Positions 51,087-63,080 of a stretch of DNA of 64,000 nucleotides are shown here, in pieces. The DNA lies in NCBI RefSeq assembly GCF_005239225.2, contig NC_133284.1:48144697-48208696 (forward strand). Reading direction: 5' to 3'. The notes under the pieces are model-generated. The model was not told the DNA's origin. It ran no database searches and saw only the letters and a program-made list of their open reading frames with translations. The DNA is from Populus alba. Its lineage: Eukaryota; Streptophyta; Magnoliopsida; Malpighiales; Salicaceae. Both the position numbers and the translations under genes were made by a program. Position 1 is the first letter of the stretch. Each line of letters opens with the position of its first letter.

Positions 51087-53385
51087 TGTCGCACCCCAAA
51101 AAAATCCGGCGCGCGGCCTTCGATGGCGATTTTTCGTTTGTTTTTGCTTGATTTGTTTCTTTGGAGTCGCCACCTAGTATTTTGGTCACTAGGAACCCTA
51201 ACTAGTCTTTCAGAGATTCTAAGGCAAGGGACTGGTTGCGTAAAGGGAAGGTATTAGCACCCCTAGTACGCCCTACCTAAGGTAAGCTGCTTGGTGTTTG
51301 GTTTGCTCTATAATTGCTATGGTGTTGGTGTTTTTCTAATCCCATCAATTTTCCTAAGTTTGATTCAAATAAAATTTATTTGGATAGAAATCCAAGGAGA
51401 TTCCATGTGCTTTGAAAGCTCATTTTTCCCTTAGTATTTCAAGAGTTTGCGACTCGTAAATCGCAAGAAGGAGGGACAAAAAATTAGAAATCTAAGGAAT
51501 TCAAAGCGCTTTTAAAAGCCTTCTTTTGCCTTAGTATTTCATACTTTCACGGCTCGTAAACCGTGGAGTAAAAAAATTTAAAGTTTTGAAATGTCCTCGA
51601 TTATAATCAAGGCTTCTTTCAAGGATGTGTGCGGATTTATTACTCCCAATAATATTTTGGATATTCATCCTTTAAGGATTTCTTTATCCAAACATTAGCG
51701 GTGAATAATAGATGAATTCCCCAAAATAAGATTTTTATAGTTTTTTGGAATATTGGCCAATACCCTTTGGAGTTTTACAAACATGTTGTAAAATCCAGAT
51801 ATGCAAGAAAACAAATTTGTTTGATGTTTAAGAAATCCATGCAAAAACACATTTTTAAAACTTCCAATATTTTTGTATATATATATATATATATAAACAT
51901 TCAAAACATGTTAGGGTATTGGCCGTATGCATGAAAACAAAACATTTTTTTTTGTTGACGAAAACCAGGTATTTTAATACCGGATTTGTATCTTTACAGT
52001 ATAAAAATACAAACCGATATTGATCAAAATACAGTAATAAAATTGCAGAAAAATCACAAATTCTTTGAAATAATTTTTGAAGAATTTTTATTTTTTTTAA
52101 TAAAAAATTTTAGATTGGGCCTCGTTCGGCCCATATAGCTAGGCTGGATCCAGCAGGCCTAACCGGGTCACTGGCCCGAGCTAGTGTCCTGGATGGAAGC
52201 TCACGTGTGCATGCTTAGTAACATATACAAATGGTAGTGTTGAAGTGAATTATAATTCGCTATGAACAGTAGAAATGCAAAAGGAAACCACACATAGTAA
52301 CATGCAAAAAAACAAAACACGCATAGTAATATATGGTACTGTTCAAGTGAATTATAATTCACTTGAACAGTAACATTTGCACTTCACTGTTCAAGTGAAT
52401 TATAATTCACTTGCACAGTGAAAATGCTAAAGGAAATCACATGCACAGAGACGCAAAACGCAAAACGCTTACCTGGACGTGGAACCGAAAGGAACGAAGA
52501 CGATGTCCAACACTCACAGTGATGCTGGTGGCGGTGGAGAGGAAGCCAACGAGGGCTCACGGTGGTGCTGACGGTGGCAGTGGCTGGTTTGGCGGTGGTG
52601 TTGTTGCGGCTCCTCTTCCTCTTCCTTACTGTTTTGGCGCTGCTTCTTCTCTTTATTTCCTTTGCTCCCTCTGTCAACAAGGTTCTTCACTTTCTTTAAC
52701 AGCTTCGTGGAGATGCTGGTGGTGGCAGCCTGGGAAGTGGCCTGGATGGTGGCCAACCCTTCTTCCTTTTCTTCTGTGCGTTTTTCTCTTCAGCTCTGTT
52801 CTCCTCTGTTTTCCTTTCTTCCTTCCACTTTTCACAGGGCTGTTGTTGACTGAGATGGCAATGGCAGCTGGTGGCCGACCTTCCTCTTCTCTACTGCTTC
52901 TGCGTTATTTCTTCTCTTTGTCTAGTCACCTTGCTTCTCTGCTTCTTCTTCCAAGGGGCGGTTCTAAGAGCAAGGTGGGCGGTGGCAATATTATTTCAAA
53001 CGGTGGGGATAGAGAGAAAGAGAGAGGTTATTGTTCTTCTCTTCCCCTCTGTTTTCCTTCTCTCTTTTGTTCCCTGTGTTCTCCCTCTCTCGTCTCTCGT
53101 TTCAAAAAAGCCCCCCCTCCTCTCTTGCTGGTGTCAAGAGCAGTATTTATAGGCTAGAAGGGAGCGGGTTGTTGATGCGCGTGAGGAGCAGGGGAGCGGC
53201 CTACTATTATGCCTGGGGGAGCAGGGGAGCGGCCTGCTGTCGGGCGGCTGTGCTGTTTTCCAATCATGTGGCGCAGGGCTTTAGCAGTATGTGGGAAGAC
53301 ACTGTTCAGTTTTTTTTTTTTTTTTTTTAATTTTACTTATTATTTATTTATTATTTTTATGGGGATCCAAAAATGGGTTACAACA
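51087..53385 (-). repeat. 3' LTR of region B (about 2.3 kb)
   Basis: On the minus strand it runs from TGTTGTAACCC (53385) to GGGGTGCGACA (51087). It contains the block 'gtcgccacctagtatt' shared with element 1's LTR and palindromes at 52337-52422. Open frames at 52411-53157 are low-complexity and unsupported. Confidence 0.87.
52337..52422. promoter_or_regulatory. Palindromes in the LTR
   Basis: 52337-52372 is a perfect 36-bp palindrome (arm TACTGTTCAAGTGAATTA). 52383-52422 is a 40-bp palindrome with one mismatched pair. A third, half-decayed copy lies near 52240-52270. The core AAGTGAATT..AATTCACTT is shared with element 1's palindrome at 15823. Confidence 0.78.
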
Positions 53386-53399
53386 GATGCCCCCTCTTT
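53386..53399 (-). other. Polypurine tract of region B
   Basis: AAAGAGGGGGCATC on the minus strand, immediately before the LTR start TGTTGTAACCC. Confidence 0.85.
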
Positions 53400-53559
53400 A
53401 TAAAACTTACGGAGCAGGGGTTTTGCGCAGTAAGATTTATAAAGATAAACCAAAACTGAACTCCCGAAACTGATCTGGTTGGAGCTTGATCGCTCTGAAA
53501 CTTTGTCTTAACAGCAATCCTCCTCAACCCAAAAACTGTGATCAAAATTTAGTCATCTC

Positions 53560-53745
53560 GAAATCCCTTATGGCGATCTCCTTTAACCAAAAACCTGAAA
53601 TCCCATATGGCGATTCCTTTTTAACCAAGGCTGAAATATGAGGTCCCTTCTAGCGACCTCCTTTGACCAATATCGAAAATACGGGATCCCTTCTAGCGAT
53701 CTCAAACTTGGAATCTCATTTGGCGATTTCACAACCAAAACAAAA
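53560..53745. repeat. Short 'ggcgatctcc' repeats of region B
   Basis: Imperfect units 'gaaatcccttatggcgatct' / 'gaggtcccttctagcgacct'. The same units are found in region A at 60600-60720 and 61840-62165. Confidence 0.75.
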
Positions 53746-53763
53746 ATGCGTGTCTGGTCTTAT

Positions 53764-54826
53764 TATGATGGGTGACCTGCCCGAGTGAAAAAGGAAAAGA
53801 GTGGTCTCATTCTTTGGGTGACCTACCCAGGGGGAAGAATGGCCTCATTATTATGGGTGACCTACCCAGGTAAAAAAAAAAAAGATGGAGAATGGTCTTA
53901 TTCTTATGGGTGACCTACCCAAATGGAAAAAGGAAGAGTGGTCTCATTCTTTGGGTGACCTACCCAGGGGGAGGAATGGCCTCATTCTTATGGGTGACCT
54001 ACCCAGGTAAAAAAAAGATGGAGAATGGTCTCATTCTTATGGGTGACCTGCCCAAATGGAAAAAAGAAAGAGTGGTCTCATTCTTTGGGTGACCTACCCA
54101 GGGGGAGGAATGGCCTCATTCTTATGGGTGACCTACCCAGGTAAAAAAAAAAGATGGAGAATGGTCTCATTCTTATGGGTGACCTGCCCAGAAAAAATAA
54201 TGGTCTCATTGTAATGGGTGACCTACCCAAGTGGAAAAAGGAAGAGTGGTCTCATTCTTTGGGTGACCTACCTAGGGGGAGGAATGACCTCATTCTTATG
54301 GGTGACCTACCCAGGTAAAAAAAAAGATGGAGAATGGTCTCATTCTTATGGGTGACCTGCCCAAATGGAAAAAAGAAAGAGTGGTCTCATTCTTTGGGTG
54401 ACCTACCCAGGGGGAAAAAGGAAGAGTGGTCTCATTCTTTGGGTGACCTACCCAGGGGGAGGAATGGCCTCATTCTTATGGGTGACCTACCCAGGTAAAA
54501 AAAAAATGGAGAATGGTCTCATTCTTATGGGTGACCTATCCAAATGGAAAAAATAATGGTCTCATTGTGATGGGTGACCTACCCAAGTGGAAAGAATATG
54601 AAAAAGTGGTCTCGTTGTGATGGGTGACCTACCCAAGTGGAAAGAATATGAAAAAGCGGTCTCGTTGTGATGGGTGACCTACCCAAGTGGAAAGAATATG
54701 AAAAAGCGGTCTCGTTGTGATGGGTGACTTACCCAAATAGAAAAAATATGGAGTGTGGTCTCATTGTAATGGGTGACCTACCCAAATGAAAGAATGGCCT
54801 CATTGTAATGGGTGACCTACCCAGAA
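53764..54826. repeat. Tandem array II of region B (TGGGTGACCTACCCA type)
   Basis: About thirty units of about 30-40 bp around 'ggtctcattcttatgggtga' plus cctacccag. They are grouped into higher-order blocks that repeat several times ('gagtggtctcattctttggg' block and 'atggagaatggtctcattct' block). Reverse complement of array II in element 1. Long open frames here are artefacts. Confidence 0.92.
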
Positions 54827-54830
54827 AAAT

Positions 54831-55069
54831 GTCGACGAGGGCTCAAAGGCGCACTCGAAATGAGGTAGGGTTAGAAAACGCACTACTCGAGAAGTGAGGG
54901 CTCAACGGCACACTCGAAAAGAGGTAGGGTTAGAAAACGCACTACCCAAGAAGTGAGGGCTCAAAGGCGCACTCAAAAAGAGGTAGGGTTACAAAACGCA
55001 CTACCCAAGAAGTGAGGGCTCAAAGGCGCACTCAAAATGAGGTAGGGTTAGAAAACGCACTACCCAAAA
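54831..55069. repeat. Tandem array I of region B (~60 bp units)
   Basis: Four copies of 'gagggctcaaaggcgcactc' plus 'gaggtagggttagaaaacgc' plus actacccaaga. Reverse complement of array I in element 1 (12965-13385). Confidence 0.9.
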
Positions 55070-55695
55070 GATGATGATGAAACACCGATACAACAAATGT
55101 TGAAAGAAATGCATTATGATCAATATGCATGTATACTTACCTGAGAAAAATAGGTGCCCCTTTCGTTGTAAACTTCTTCAAGCTCTTGTTTCCATTTGTT
55201 TGTCCAACCTTTTCTCATGAACCAAAATATACTTCATATCCTCTTAGTGAAGAGATCTCTGATTCCTTATGGGGCCCTTTCTTGCTCCATTAAGTATTGT
55301 GCTTTATTATTATTTTTAAAAGGAAAACTCAAAAAATTGGTTTTGTTCATGAAAACTAAAACTTTTAATGCAATTAGCAATTCTCATAAAAAGATGCTTT
55401 TTTTTTTAGAAGTTTTTATTATGATACCCCTTTGGGTTTTGGTTCACTATGGACCTCTATATGCATTTCGTGCACTTCTTGCCCCCTAGTGTGGTGTGCA
55501 AAAACAATGTCAAACAGATTTGCTTTGGTTTTCTCCAATTGATGGAGTCATCTCCTTGGTCATGCGATAAAAGTTCTTTTAAGTAAAAAATTTCAAATGC
55601 TAGGAGATCGTATGTTTTATGAAAAAAAAAGGTTCTTTACAAAGAGAATTCATGGCCGAACTTTAATTTTATTGATTGGGAAATTACAAAATGCA
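55070..55695 (-). other. Spacer between pol and arrays in region B
   Basis: No gene. Near 55480 'cttgccccctagtgtggtg' corresponds to 'cttgcccccagtgtagggg' in region A (62614) and to the reverse complement near 11270 in element 1. Confidence 0.55.
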
Positions 55696-57025
55696 TCAAG
55701 CGTAATATTTCCTCACAGAGTCAGAATTCACGGGCCTAACTAGATCTTCTCCATCCATTCTAGATAACAATAAAGCTTCTCCCGAAAATGCTTTCTTTAC
55801 CACTAAAGAGCCCTCATTGTTTGTCGTCCATTTACTCTGATCTTCTCTTGGTAAAAGACAAAATTTTCTTCCATATAAGATCTCCTTCGTGGAATCCTCA
55901 AGGTCGAATCTTCTTATTGTATGATTTGGCCATCCTTCTTTGATAAAGTTGATGATGACAGATTGCGGCTATCCTCTTTTCACTTATCAAAAATCAACTA
56001 AGTTTCGTCAGATGATTTCTTATACAAAGTTTCCCCATCAAGATAGAAATCCATTGCCAACCTCCTCAACGTCTTCTTATTGATTTTTGGATGCCCCTAT
56101 GGGATATGTCTGGTTTTGGATGAAATTCTTGATATCATAGTGCCAAGGGTTTCCATCTATTTCTCTTTCAAACTGAGCAATAATGAGCTAAGTTATTTCT
56201 TATATCAATGTGTATTGGTTGTACCTTGTGCCCAAAGTCTATTCTAGCCATAGAAGCTGGCGTGACCAAAACATCAAAATGGTTTCCTTCCTTTCCTAGA
56301 TGGGTGAACTTTATTTCCTCAAATTCTCTAGCCCATTTAGACAAGTATTCTTGGCAAGGTCTCAACTTCTTGTCCTTGGTTTTCCCTTTTCATTTCACTT
56401 GACAAATAATCAAAATCGAGTCTCCAATACACATCTATCTTTCTGATGTTTAGCTCTAATGCAACCTCTAAAATCGAGAATGCAAGCTTCAAACTCAGTT
56501 GTGTTGTTAGTGTACCCAAATTGCGACTTAACTGAAACCGGATACTGTTTCTTATTAGGAAAGATTAGCACTGCCCCCACTCTATTACCACAACACCCTC
56601 AAAGTACATTTGTCATAAGTCGTGGTTAATTGGATATAAATTGAGCAATGTAATTCAAACTTTCCAAGAACCTCCTTACATCCTTCTTAGTCTTGGGAGT
56701 TGGCATAGGTTGACTAGCCTTTACTTAATCAGTGTCCACTTCTATCCCTTTGTCACTCATCATAAATTCCAACAAACTTCTTAGATTTCACCCCGAATGA
56801 ACACCTTGCATGGTTAAACCTCAACTTGTACTTTCTTAGTCTTTCAACTAATTCCTTCAATATTTGGACATGATTCTCTCCCTCTCTAGGTCATGTCATC
56901 CACGTATACTTTAATCTCTTTATGCATCATGTCGTGAAATAGAGTCAACATAGCCCTTTGGTAGGTGCCCCCAACGTTCTTTAACCTAAACGGCATGACC
57001 TTGTAGCGGGTTTCCAAGCTTGTTC
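55696..57025 (-). pseudogene. pol: Tat-type pol remnant (partial RT, RNase H, pieces of integrase)
   Basis: Reading leftwards: RT palm from about 57012 (MPFRLKNVGGTYQRAMLTLF, catalytic YVDDM at 56892-56906), then PTPKTKKDVRRFLESLNYIA, RNase H (NNTTEFEACI near 56490; WAREFEEIKFTHLGKEGN near 56320), start of integrase (LRRLAMDFYLDGETLYK near 56060), then a jump to the integrase C-terminus (DGEDLVRPVNSDSVRKYYA, stop at 55696-55698). The N-terminal half of RT, gag, protease and the integrase catalytic core are missing, and frames shift several times. The YVDDM active site itself is preserved. Non-functional. Confidence 0.87.
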
Positions 57026-57865
57026 ATGTTGTTTATTTTTGTGAATCCCCTAATGTTATTTTCCTACCATTCTTCCTTTTCTACAACTAATATGGATTCT
57101 TTAAAGTCCGGCCATTCATTCTCAGTGTAAAGTGTAGGTGTAGTTATGGAAGATTCATTTTGAAAAGAAAAATGATGTGTAAAAACACCAAGATGAACTT
57201 TTGAAAAGGCATTTGGAACCTCGATTTAAAAAGTTGAAAAAGGAAAACAACACAATATCATGATCAAAGAAGCATTGTTGATTAAATTTTGAACACCAAT
57301 GGAGCTTCTTGGGTCTCCCAATTCTAGAACATCTTTCCCTTGGCTAGCTTTTGAATAAAGGTCTTCAGATTCAAGATGCTTTGAGCTTAGGCTTGTTTGG
57401 ATGCAAAAAGATATTATGGAGCATACATCCTAAGGATAGGCTCTAGTTCCTTTATGTGAGACATTGGGTAGGTTTACTACTAGGTCTCTAAAAGAGGGTC
57501 TCTTGCTGTTCCAGTGATCCACCTCGTAAAGGCGATATGGAGGTCTAGCAGATAGTGGGATGGTACGTGTACCAATCACAATCAGTCTAAACACTCAGCA
57601 AAGAGTTGGGGTTTACACAAACTTAAACCTTGACTCAAGTCATAAGGCAAGCTGCTAGTCCCCCACTTAATCTTAAAGTTACATGTGTGTGCCCTCCAAA
57701 ACATAATAATAATAATAAAGTGATGCATGACTATGCCATGTATGATAGAATGTAAAGATGTATGCTAAAGCTTTTAAACAAAGCAAACCATTCATAGTAA
57801 AAAAAGAAAAACAACAACACATAGCATAATAAAAAAAAAAACAATTACCAAGCTTAGTCCAAGGG
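57026..57865 (-). other. Leader region of B, gag deleted
   Basis: Between primer site and RT remnant there is only about 0.84 kb, too short for gag-protease. Parts match element 1's leader (cacacac block, 'taagtgggggactagcagct'). Confidence 0.65.
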
Positions 57866-57883
57866 TCCCCAGCGGAGTCGCCA
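57866..57883 (-). other. Primer-binding site of region B (tRNA-Arg)
   Basis: TGGCGACTCCGCTGGGGA on the minus strand, three bases after the LTR end. As I recall plant tRNA-Arg(ACG), all 18 bases are complementary to its 3' end including CCA. Confidence 0.88.
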
Positions 57884-57886
57884 TTC

Positions 57887-58896
57887 TGTCGCACCCCAAA
57901 AAAAATATACATCTACCCATTTTTCAATTGCGGGTTCGACTGGCGAATTTTTTATTTTTTTGTTTGGAGTCGCCACCTAGTATTTCGGTCACTAGGAACC
58001 TAACTGGTCTCAGAGATCGGGTACGGAGACTGGTTGCGTAAAGGGAAGGTATTAGCACCCCAAATACGCCCTACCTAAGGTTAAGCTGCATTGTTTTATT
58101 TGTCTGATAAAAAAAAAACTAAAGTGTTATTGTGTTTTCCTAGTTGTTGGTCTGTTTATGGTTCAAGAAAAATCCTCCTCGGTAAGAAGGTCTTTTATCT
58201 TATCGGGTAAAATCCTAACCGTTCTAACGTCCATACCAAAATTTTATTAATAATATTTAGGAATACGTTTTACGTATAAATTCGTAATCCCAAATACTAA
58301 AAGAAAAAAAAGATTTTTTTAGAATTTTTGAAATATTGGCCTAGTTCTCATGGCTTGAATAAACTGGTTATTAAAGCCAAAATGCATGTTAATACATATA
58401 TTTGTTTTGAAAATTTTCTTTGTTGTATGAAAATATGATGTTATAATATTTATATGTATATATTGGAGAGACTAGGCCGTATTTTAAAACAAAAACAATT
58501 TTTGGAAAAATATTATTTTTTTTATGCTTTGGCGAAAATCAGGTATTTTAATACTGAGCTTGTATCCTTACGGTATAAAAATACAACCCAATATTAATCC
58601 ATTTTTGATAAAAATATGCAGAAAAAATCAACAACATTTTTAGGGACTTTTTAGAATTTTTTTGAAAGCAAAAACATTTTTTATTCTGAAAATCTTTTTG
58701 ATGTTTTGACGAAAACCGGGTATTTATAACACTGGTTTTGTATCTTTACAGTATAAAAATACAAACCAGAATTAAAACATTTTTGACAAACATATGCAGA
58801 AAAATCAACAATATTTTTATTTTTATTTTTTTTCGAAATATTATTTTTTTTTTTATATATATAAATACATTTTTTATATATATAACATATATACAC

Positions 58897-58933
<37 letters not shown>

Positions 58934-60423
58934 TAATAATATATTTATATATTAAAAGGGCTGGGCCGGCCCAAACTAAACTGGGCCGGACCCAGCCCAC
59001 AAGCGTTGGGCCGACCTCGGCCCAACAAGTACCCGGGCCGACCTCGGCCAAAATTACTGGGCCGAACTCGGCCCAAAAAATAATTAACCTCGGTATGGGC
59101 CGGACCCGGCCAGACCTCCGACGGGGCCAGATCTCTCTGGCCCGGTCCACATAATTCTGGGCCAGACAACATCTGGCCCAGAGGAATTAAAAAAACGCAG
59201 GGGGGGGGGGGAATTATTTCCCCCCTCGTCCCCTGCATGCAGAACGCCTCTGCATGCAGGAGACGAAATTTAAGAAACAAAAAGAAAAAAAAATGTGCAG
59301 GGGGGAGAGAAGCGTACCTGGCACGGCGGAGACGACGGCTTGGTGGCGGTGCTGCTGCGGAGACGGTGGCAGCTTGGCTTACGGACGGCGGTTCAGGCGG
59401 TTTTCTCTCTCTCTCCTCCCTTCGGGTCTCTCTCTCTCTATTCCTCTCGGGGTCTCTCCCTCCTTTCCTCTCGGGGTCTCTTCCTCTTTTTATAGGGGCA
59501 GAACCGTGGGGGACCATCGTTAGTGCGGTGTAACGGCTGGTCGGCCAATGTCTAAAGGTGGTGGGGGCGAGGAGAGAGAGGCGGGAAGATTTGAAAAAAA
59601 AACAAAAAATGGTTTTCTTCTTCTGCTGCTCTGCTTCGGGGGGAAGGAGGAAGATGAACAGTGTCGTTCAAAACGACACCGTTCTGGGCTTCCTTTTTTT
59701 TTTTTTTAATATATATATGAAACGGTGTCGTTTTGGATAAAACGCGCCGTTTCATTTAAAGGAGCCAAATTCCAGATCAGTCCTCCATTATTTCACCTTC
59801 GGTCTCCGCCCCTCTTGTTGGCCGCCTTTTTCACTTTGGTCCTTGGCCTCTGATTTATGCAATTAAGCCCTCAATTGATTAATAAACTTCCAATTTCTTC
59901 AATTAAGCCCCTGAAACAATTCCAAACAGCCCCCTCTATCTTTGCGCCTTCTCCAAATTGGTCCCTGGTTTCGGATTTTCACAATTAAGTCCCTAATTGG
60001 CCCTTAAACTTCAATATTTATGCAATTGAGCCCCTGATTTGACCCAATAAATTCCTAAAAAATATATTTTGGCCCCAAAACTTAAATTTCTCCAAATTAA
60101 AGCCCAAATTGACTTAAAAATCAATTTTTCTTGGAATCAAATCTTCTATAAATTCAAATAAAAATCCAATTAAGTCCATAAAAATCCAATTAAGTCCATA
60201 AAAATCCAAATTCGGGCTTTTCTCCTCAAAACTCAAATTTTTCTTCTCAATAGGGCTTTCATCCTTCAAGAATATACTGTCAAAAAATCAATCCTTGTAT
60301 TTTTAAATTCCTTGACCAATTTTCTGACTATTTTCCGAGCGCTTCTGCCTCCTGTTATCTTTTTCTAACCTTTTTTGGCTATTTATTTTATTTTTCATGG
60401 GGACCCAAAAATGGGTTACAACA
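57887..60423 (-). repeat. Central LTR shared by regions A and B (about 2.54 kb)
   Basis: Minus-strand start TGTTGTAACCC at 60423, end GGGGTGCGACA at 57887. It contains degenerate 'cttaattgc' units (59830-60200), an AACGGTGTCGTTTTG-type inverted repeat (59656-59690), GGGCCGGCCC-rich sequence (58955-59180) and an (AAT)n microsatellite (58901-58938). Confidence 0.88.
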
Positions 60424-60437
60424 GATGCCCCCTCTTT
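60424..60437 (-). other. Polypurine tract of region A
   Basis: AAAGAGGGGGCATC on the minus strand directly before the LTR start at 60423; identical to the one at 53386-53399. Confidence 0.85.
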
Positions 60438-60756
60438 ATAATACTTACGGAGCATGGATTTTGCGCAGTAAGTGTTATAAAGATAAACCCGAAACGGAAC
60501 TCCCGAAACTGATCCGGTCAAAGCTTGATTGATCTGAAACTTTGTCCTTTATAACAATCCTCTTTAGCCCAAAAACTATGATCAAAACTTAGTCATCTCG
60601 AGATCCTTATCCAGCGATCCTCTAAATTCTTACTTTAGTTTGATCAATATGGAAATCCATCCGAGATCCCATCTGGTGATCTCCTTTAACTTGGAATCCC
60701 AACCGGCGATTCCTTTACTCATAATCAATATAAAAAAAAAAAATGTGTATGTGGTC

Positions 60757-61797
60757 TCATTATGATGGGTGACCTGCCCGAGTGGAAAAGAGAAAGAGTG
60801 GTCTCATTATTATGGGTGACCTACCCGGGGGAAAGAATGGCCTCATTATTATGGGTGACCTACCCAGATAAACAAAAAATGGAGAATGGTCTCATTCTTA
60901 TGGGTGACCTACCCAGAAAATATGGTCTTATTGTGATGGGTGACCTACCCAGAAAAAGGAAGAGTGGTCTCATTCTTTGGGTGACCTACCCAGGGGAAGG
61001 AATGGCCTCATTCTTATGGGTGACCTACCCAGATAAACAAAAAAATGGAGAATGGTCTCATTCTTATGGGTGACCTACCCAGAAAATATGGTCTCATTGT
61101 GATGGGTGACCTGCCCAAGGAAAAGGAAGAGTGGTCTCATTCTTTGGGTGACCTACCCAGGGGAAGGAATGGCCTCATTCTTATGGGTGACCTACCCAGA
61201 TAAACAAAAAATGGAGAATGGTCTCATTCTTATGGGTGACCTACCCAGAAAATATGGTCTCATTGTGATGGGTGACCTGCCCAAGGAAAAGGAAGAGTGG
61301 TCTCATTCTTTGGGTGACCTACCCAGGGGAAGGAATGATGGTCTCATTGTATGGGTGACGAACCCAAGAAAAATGCTGGTCTCATTGTATGGGTGACGAA
61401 CCCAAGAAAAATACTGGTCTCATTGTATGGGTGACGAACCCAAGAAAAATGCTGGAGAATGGTCTCATTGTATGGGTGACCTACCCAAGAAAATGATGGT
61501 CTCATTGTATGGGTGACGAACCCAAGAAAAATGATGGCCTCATTGTATGGGTGACCTACCCAGGAAAAAAGATGGTCTCATTGTATGGGTGACGAACCCA
61601 AGAAAAATGATGGTCTCATTGTATGGGTGACCTACCCAGGAAAAAAAGATGGTCTCATTGTATGGGTGACGAACCCAAGAAAAATGATGGTCTCATTGTA
61701 TGGGTGACCTACCCAGGAAAAAAAGATGGTCTCATTGTATGGGTGACGAACCCAAGAAAAATGATGGTCTCATTGTATGGGTGACCTACCCAGGGGG
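60757..61797. repeat. Tandem array II of region A (TGGGTGACCTACCCA / TGGGTGACGAACCCA)
   Basis: About thirty units. The first half has the same higher-order blocks as region B. The second half (from about 61330) switches to a simpler 34-38 bp unit, 'ggtctcattgtatgggtgac' plus gaacccaagaaaaatgat, alternating with cctacccaggaaaaa forms. Confidence 0.92.
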
Positions 61798-61829
61798 AAG
61801 AATTTTGTAAACTCCATGCTTTTCTAAGA

Positions 61830-62165
61830 AATGGTTTCAATATGAGGTCCCTTCTGGCGACCTTCCTTGATGAATGTCGAAGTACGAGATCCCTTCTGGC
61901 GATCTCCTTTAGCCAAACAACTTGGAATCCCATCTGGCGATTCCTTTTATACCAAAGCTGAAAATTGAGGTCTCTTCTGGCGACCTCCATTGATGAATAT
62001 CGAAAACGAGACCCCTTCTAGCGATCTCAAACAACTTGGAATCCCATCTGGTGATTCCTTTTATTCAAAGCTGAAATATGAGGTCCCTTCTGGCGACCTC
62101 CATCGAAATACGAGATCCCTTCTGTCGATCTCAACAACTTGGAATCCCATTTGGTGATTCCTTTT
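61830..62165. repeat. 'gaggtcccttctggcgacct' repeats of region A
   Basis: About eight alternating units, 'gaggtcccttctggcgacct' and 'ttggaatcccatctggcgat'. Same family as 53560-53745. Confidence 0.85.
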
Positions 62166-63080
62166 TACCGAATGATATCGATGTCGTTCTTCCTGCTGGC
62201 AGGGTTTGAAAACCATTATCTTCTCTTCTTGTTCTTCTAGAATCAACTCAATGATTCTTTCTTCGTCCATAATCTTGTTGGAATGCGCTACGATCTCCTC
62301 CTGTAACGATCCAATAAACATATATGCAATGATTTATGATTAGATGCAATGCATGCATTCATACCTGGTTTTGAAACATAGGTCCCATCCTCTTCTTCTA
62401 GTTCATGAGACTCCCTTTTAATATGAACTTTGCTTTTGAAGTCGTATGCTGGATTCATCTATCATATTCTTGGAGAAGAAGTCTTTGACTTTCTTCAAGT
62501 AGTCCTTTTCTCAAAATGTATGACTTGTATTTACCTCTTTGTCATGCTTTTATCAAATGCTTTAGCTTGGTTTTCAAATCTATAAGCTTTCGTAAAACTT
62601 TTCATAAAACATCTCGTCTTGCCCCCAGTGTAGGGGTGCGATCCTAGTCTGGGTTTTTATATAGAGAAGAAATTCATTTCGACTCAAAACAAAACCACCA
62701 ACAAAAAACTCTTTAGAGAGTGAAAGGACAATAATGAAGTGTTTTTTTCAAAAAATGCACATTGTTTAGGATTGATAAACTCTATTTTTGTCTTGAAAGA
62801 AAATTTACAGGTGATGTATCAATTCATTATGTTATCCAGAGGTGAGGTTGTATTTCAAGGGTAGCTTTTCTTAAATTTCATATTAAACCATTTTATGATA
62901 CTTTATTTGTAACCACTAAACCTTGTTTAAAAAGTGCATAATCTCATCATTTATTTAAAGAAAAGGTAGGCTTAAACACAAAATCTGGCTGACAATATGA
63001 GCTCTGAATGCTCACTAGAGAAAATAAAAGCAAAGACAAAAGCAAATGACAAAAACATGCTAAGGCAAATAAAGTTGTTT
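62166..63080 (-). other. Internal region A between gag and arrays; pol absent
   Basis: No RT, RNase H or integrase motif was recognised. A block near 62614-62650 matches element 1 near 11255-11290, so both have the same pol-less layout. Confidence 0.6.

Noticed and set aside
52411..53157. 248-codon frame inside the LTR
   Set aside because: Low-complexity Leu/Ser/Phe-rich translation within a clear LTR; several frames are open here for compositional reasons.
53892..54556. Open frames with repeated GLILWVTYP / LILMGDLP peptides (also 60762-61396)
   Set aside because: Translations of tandem DNA repeats; they run antisense to the element and share no domain.
53764..54826. Possible CRISPR-like array because of regular short repeats
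   Set aside because: Plant nuclear context, repeats directly abutting without unique spacers, and location next to a retrotransposon polypurine tract; it is a retrotransposon tandem array.
58945..59533. Long overlapping frames on both strands in the central LTR
   Set aside because: Arise from GGCC-rich LTR sequence without stops; no domain.
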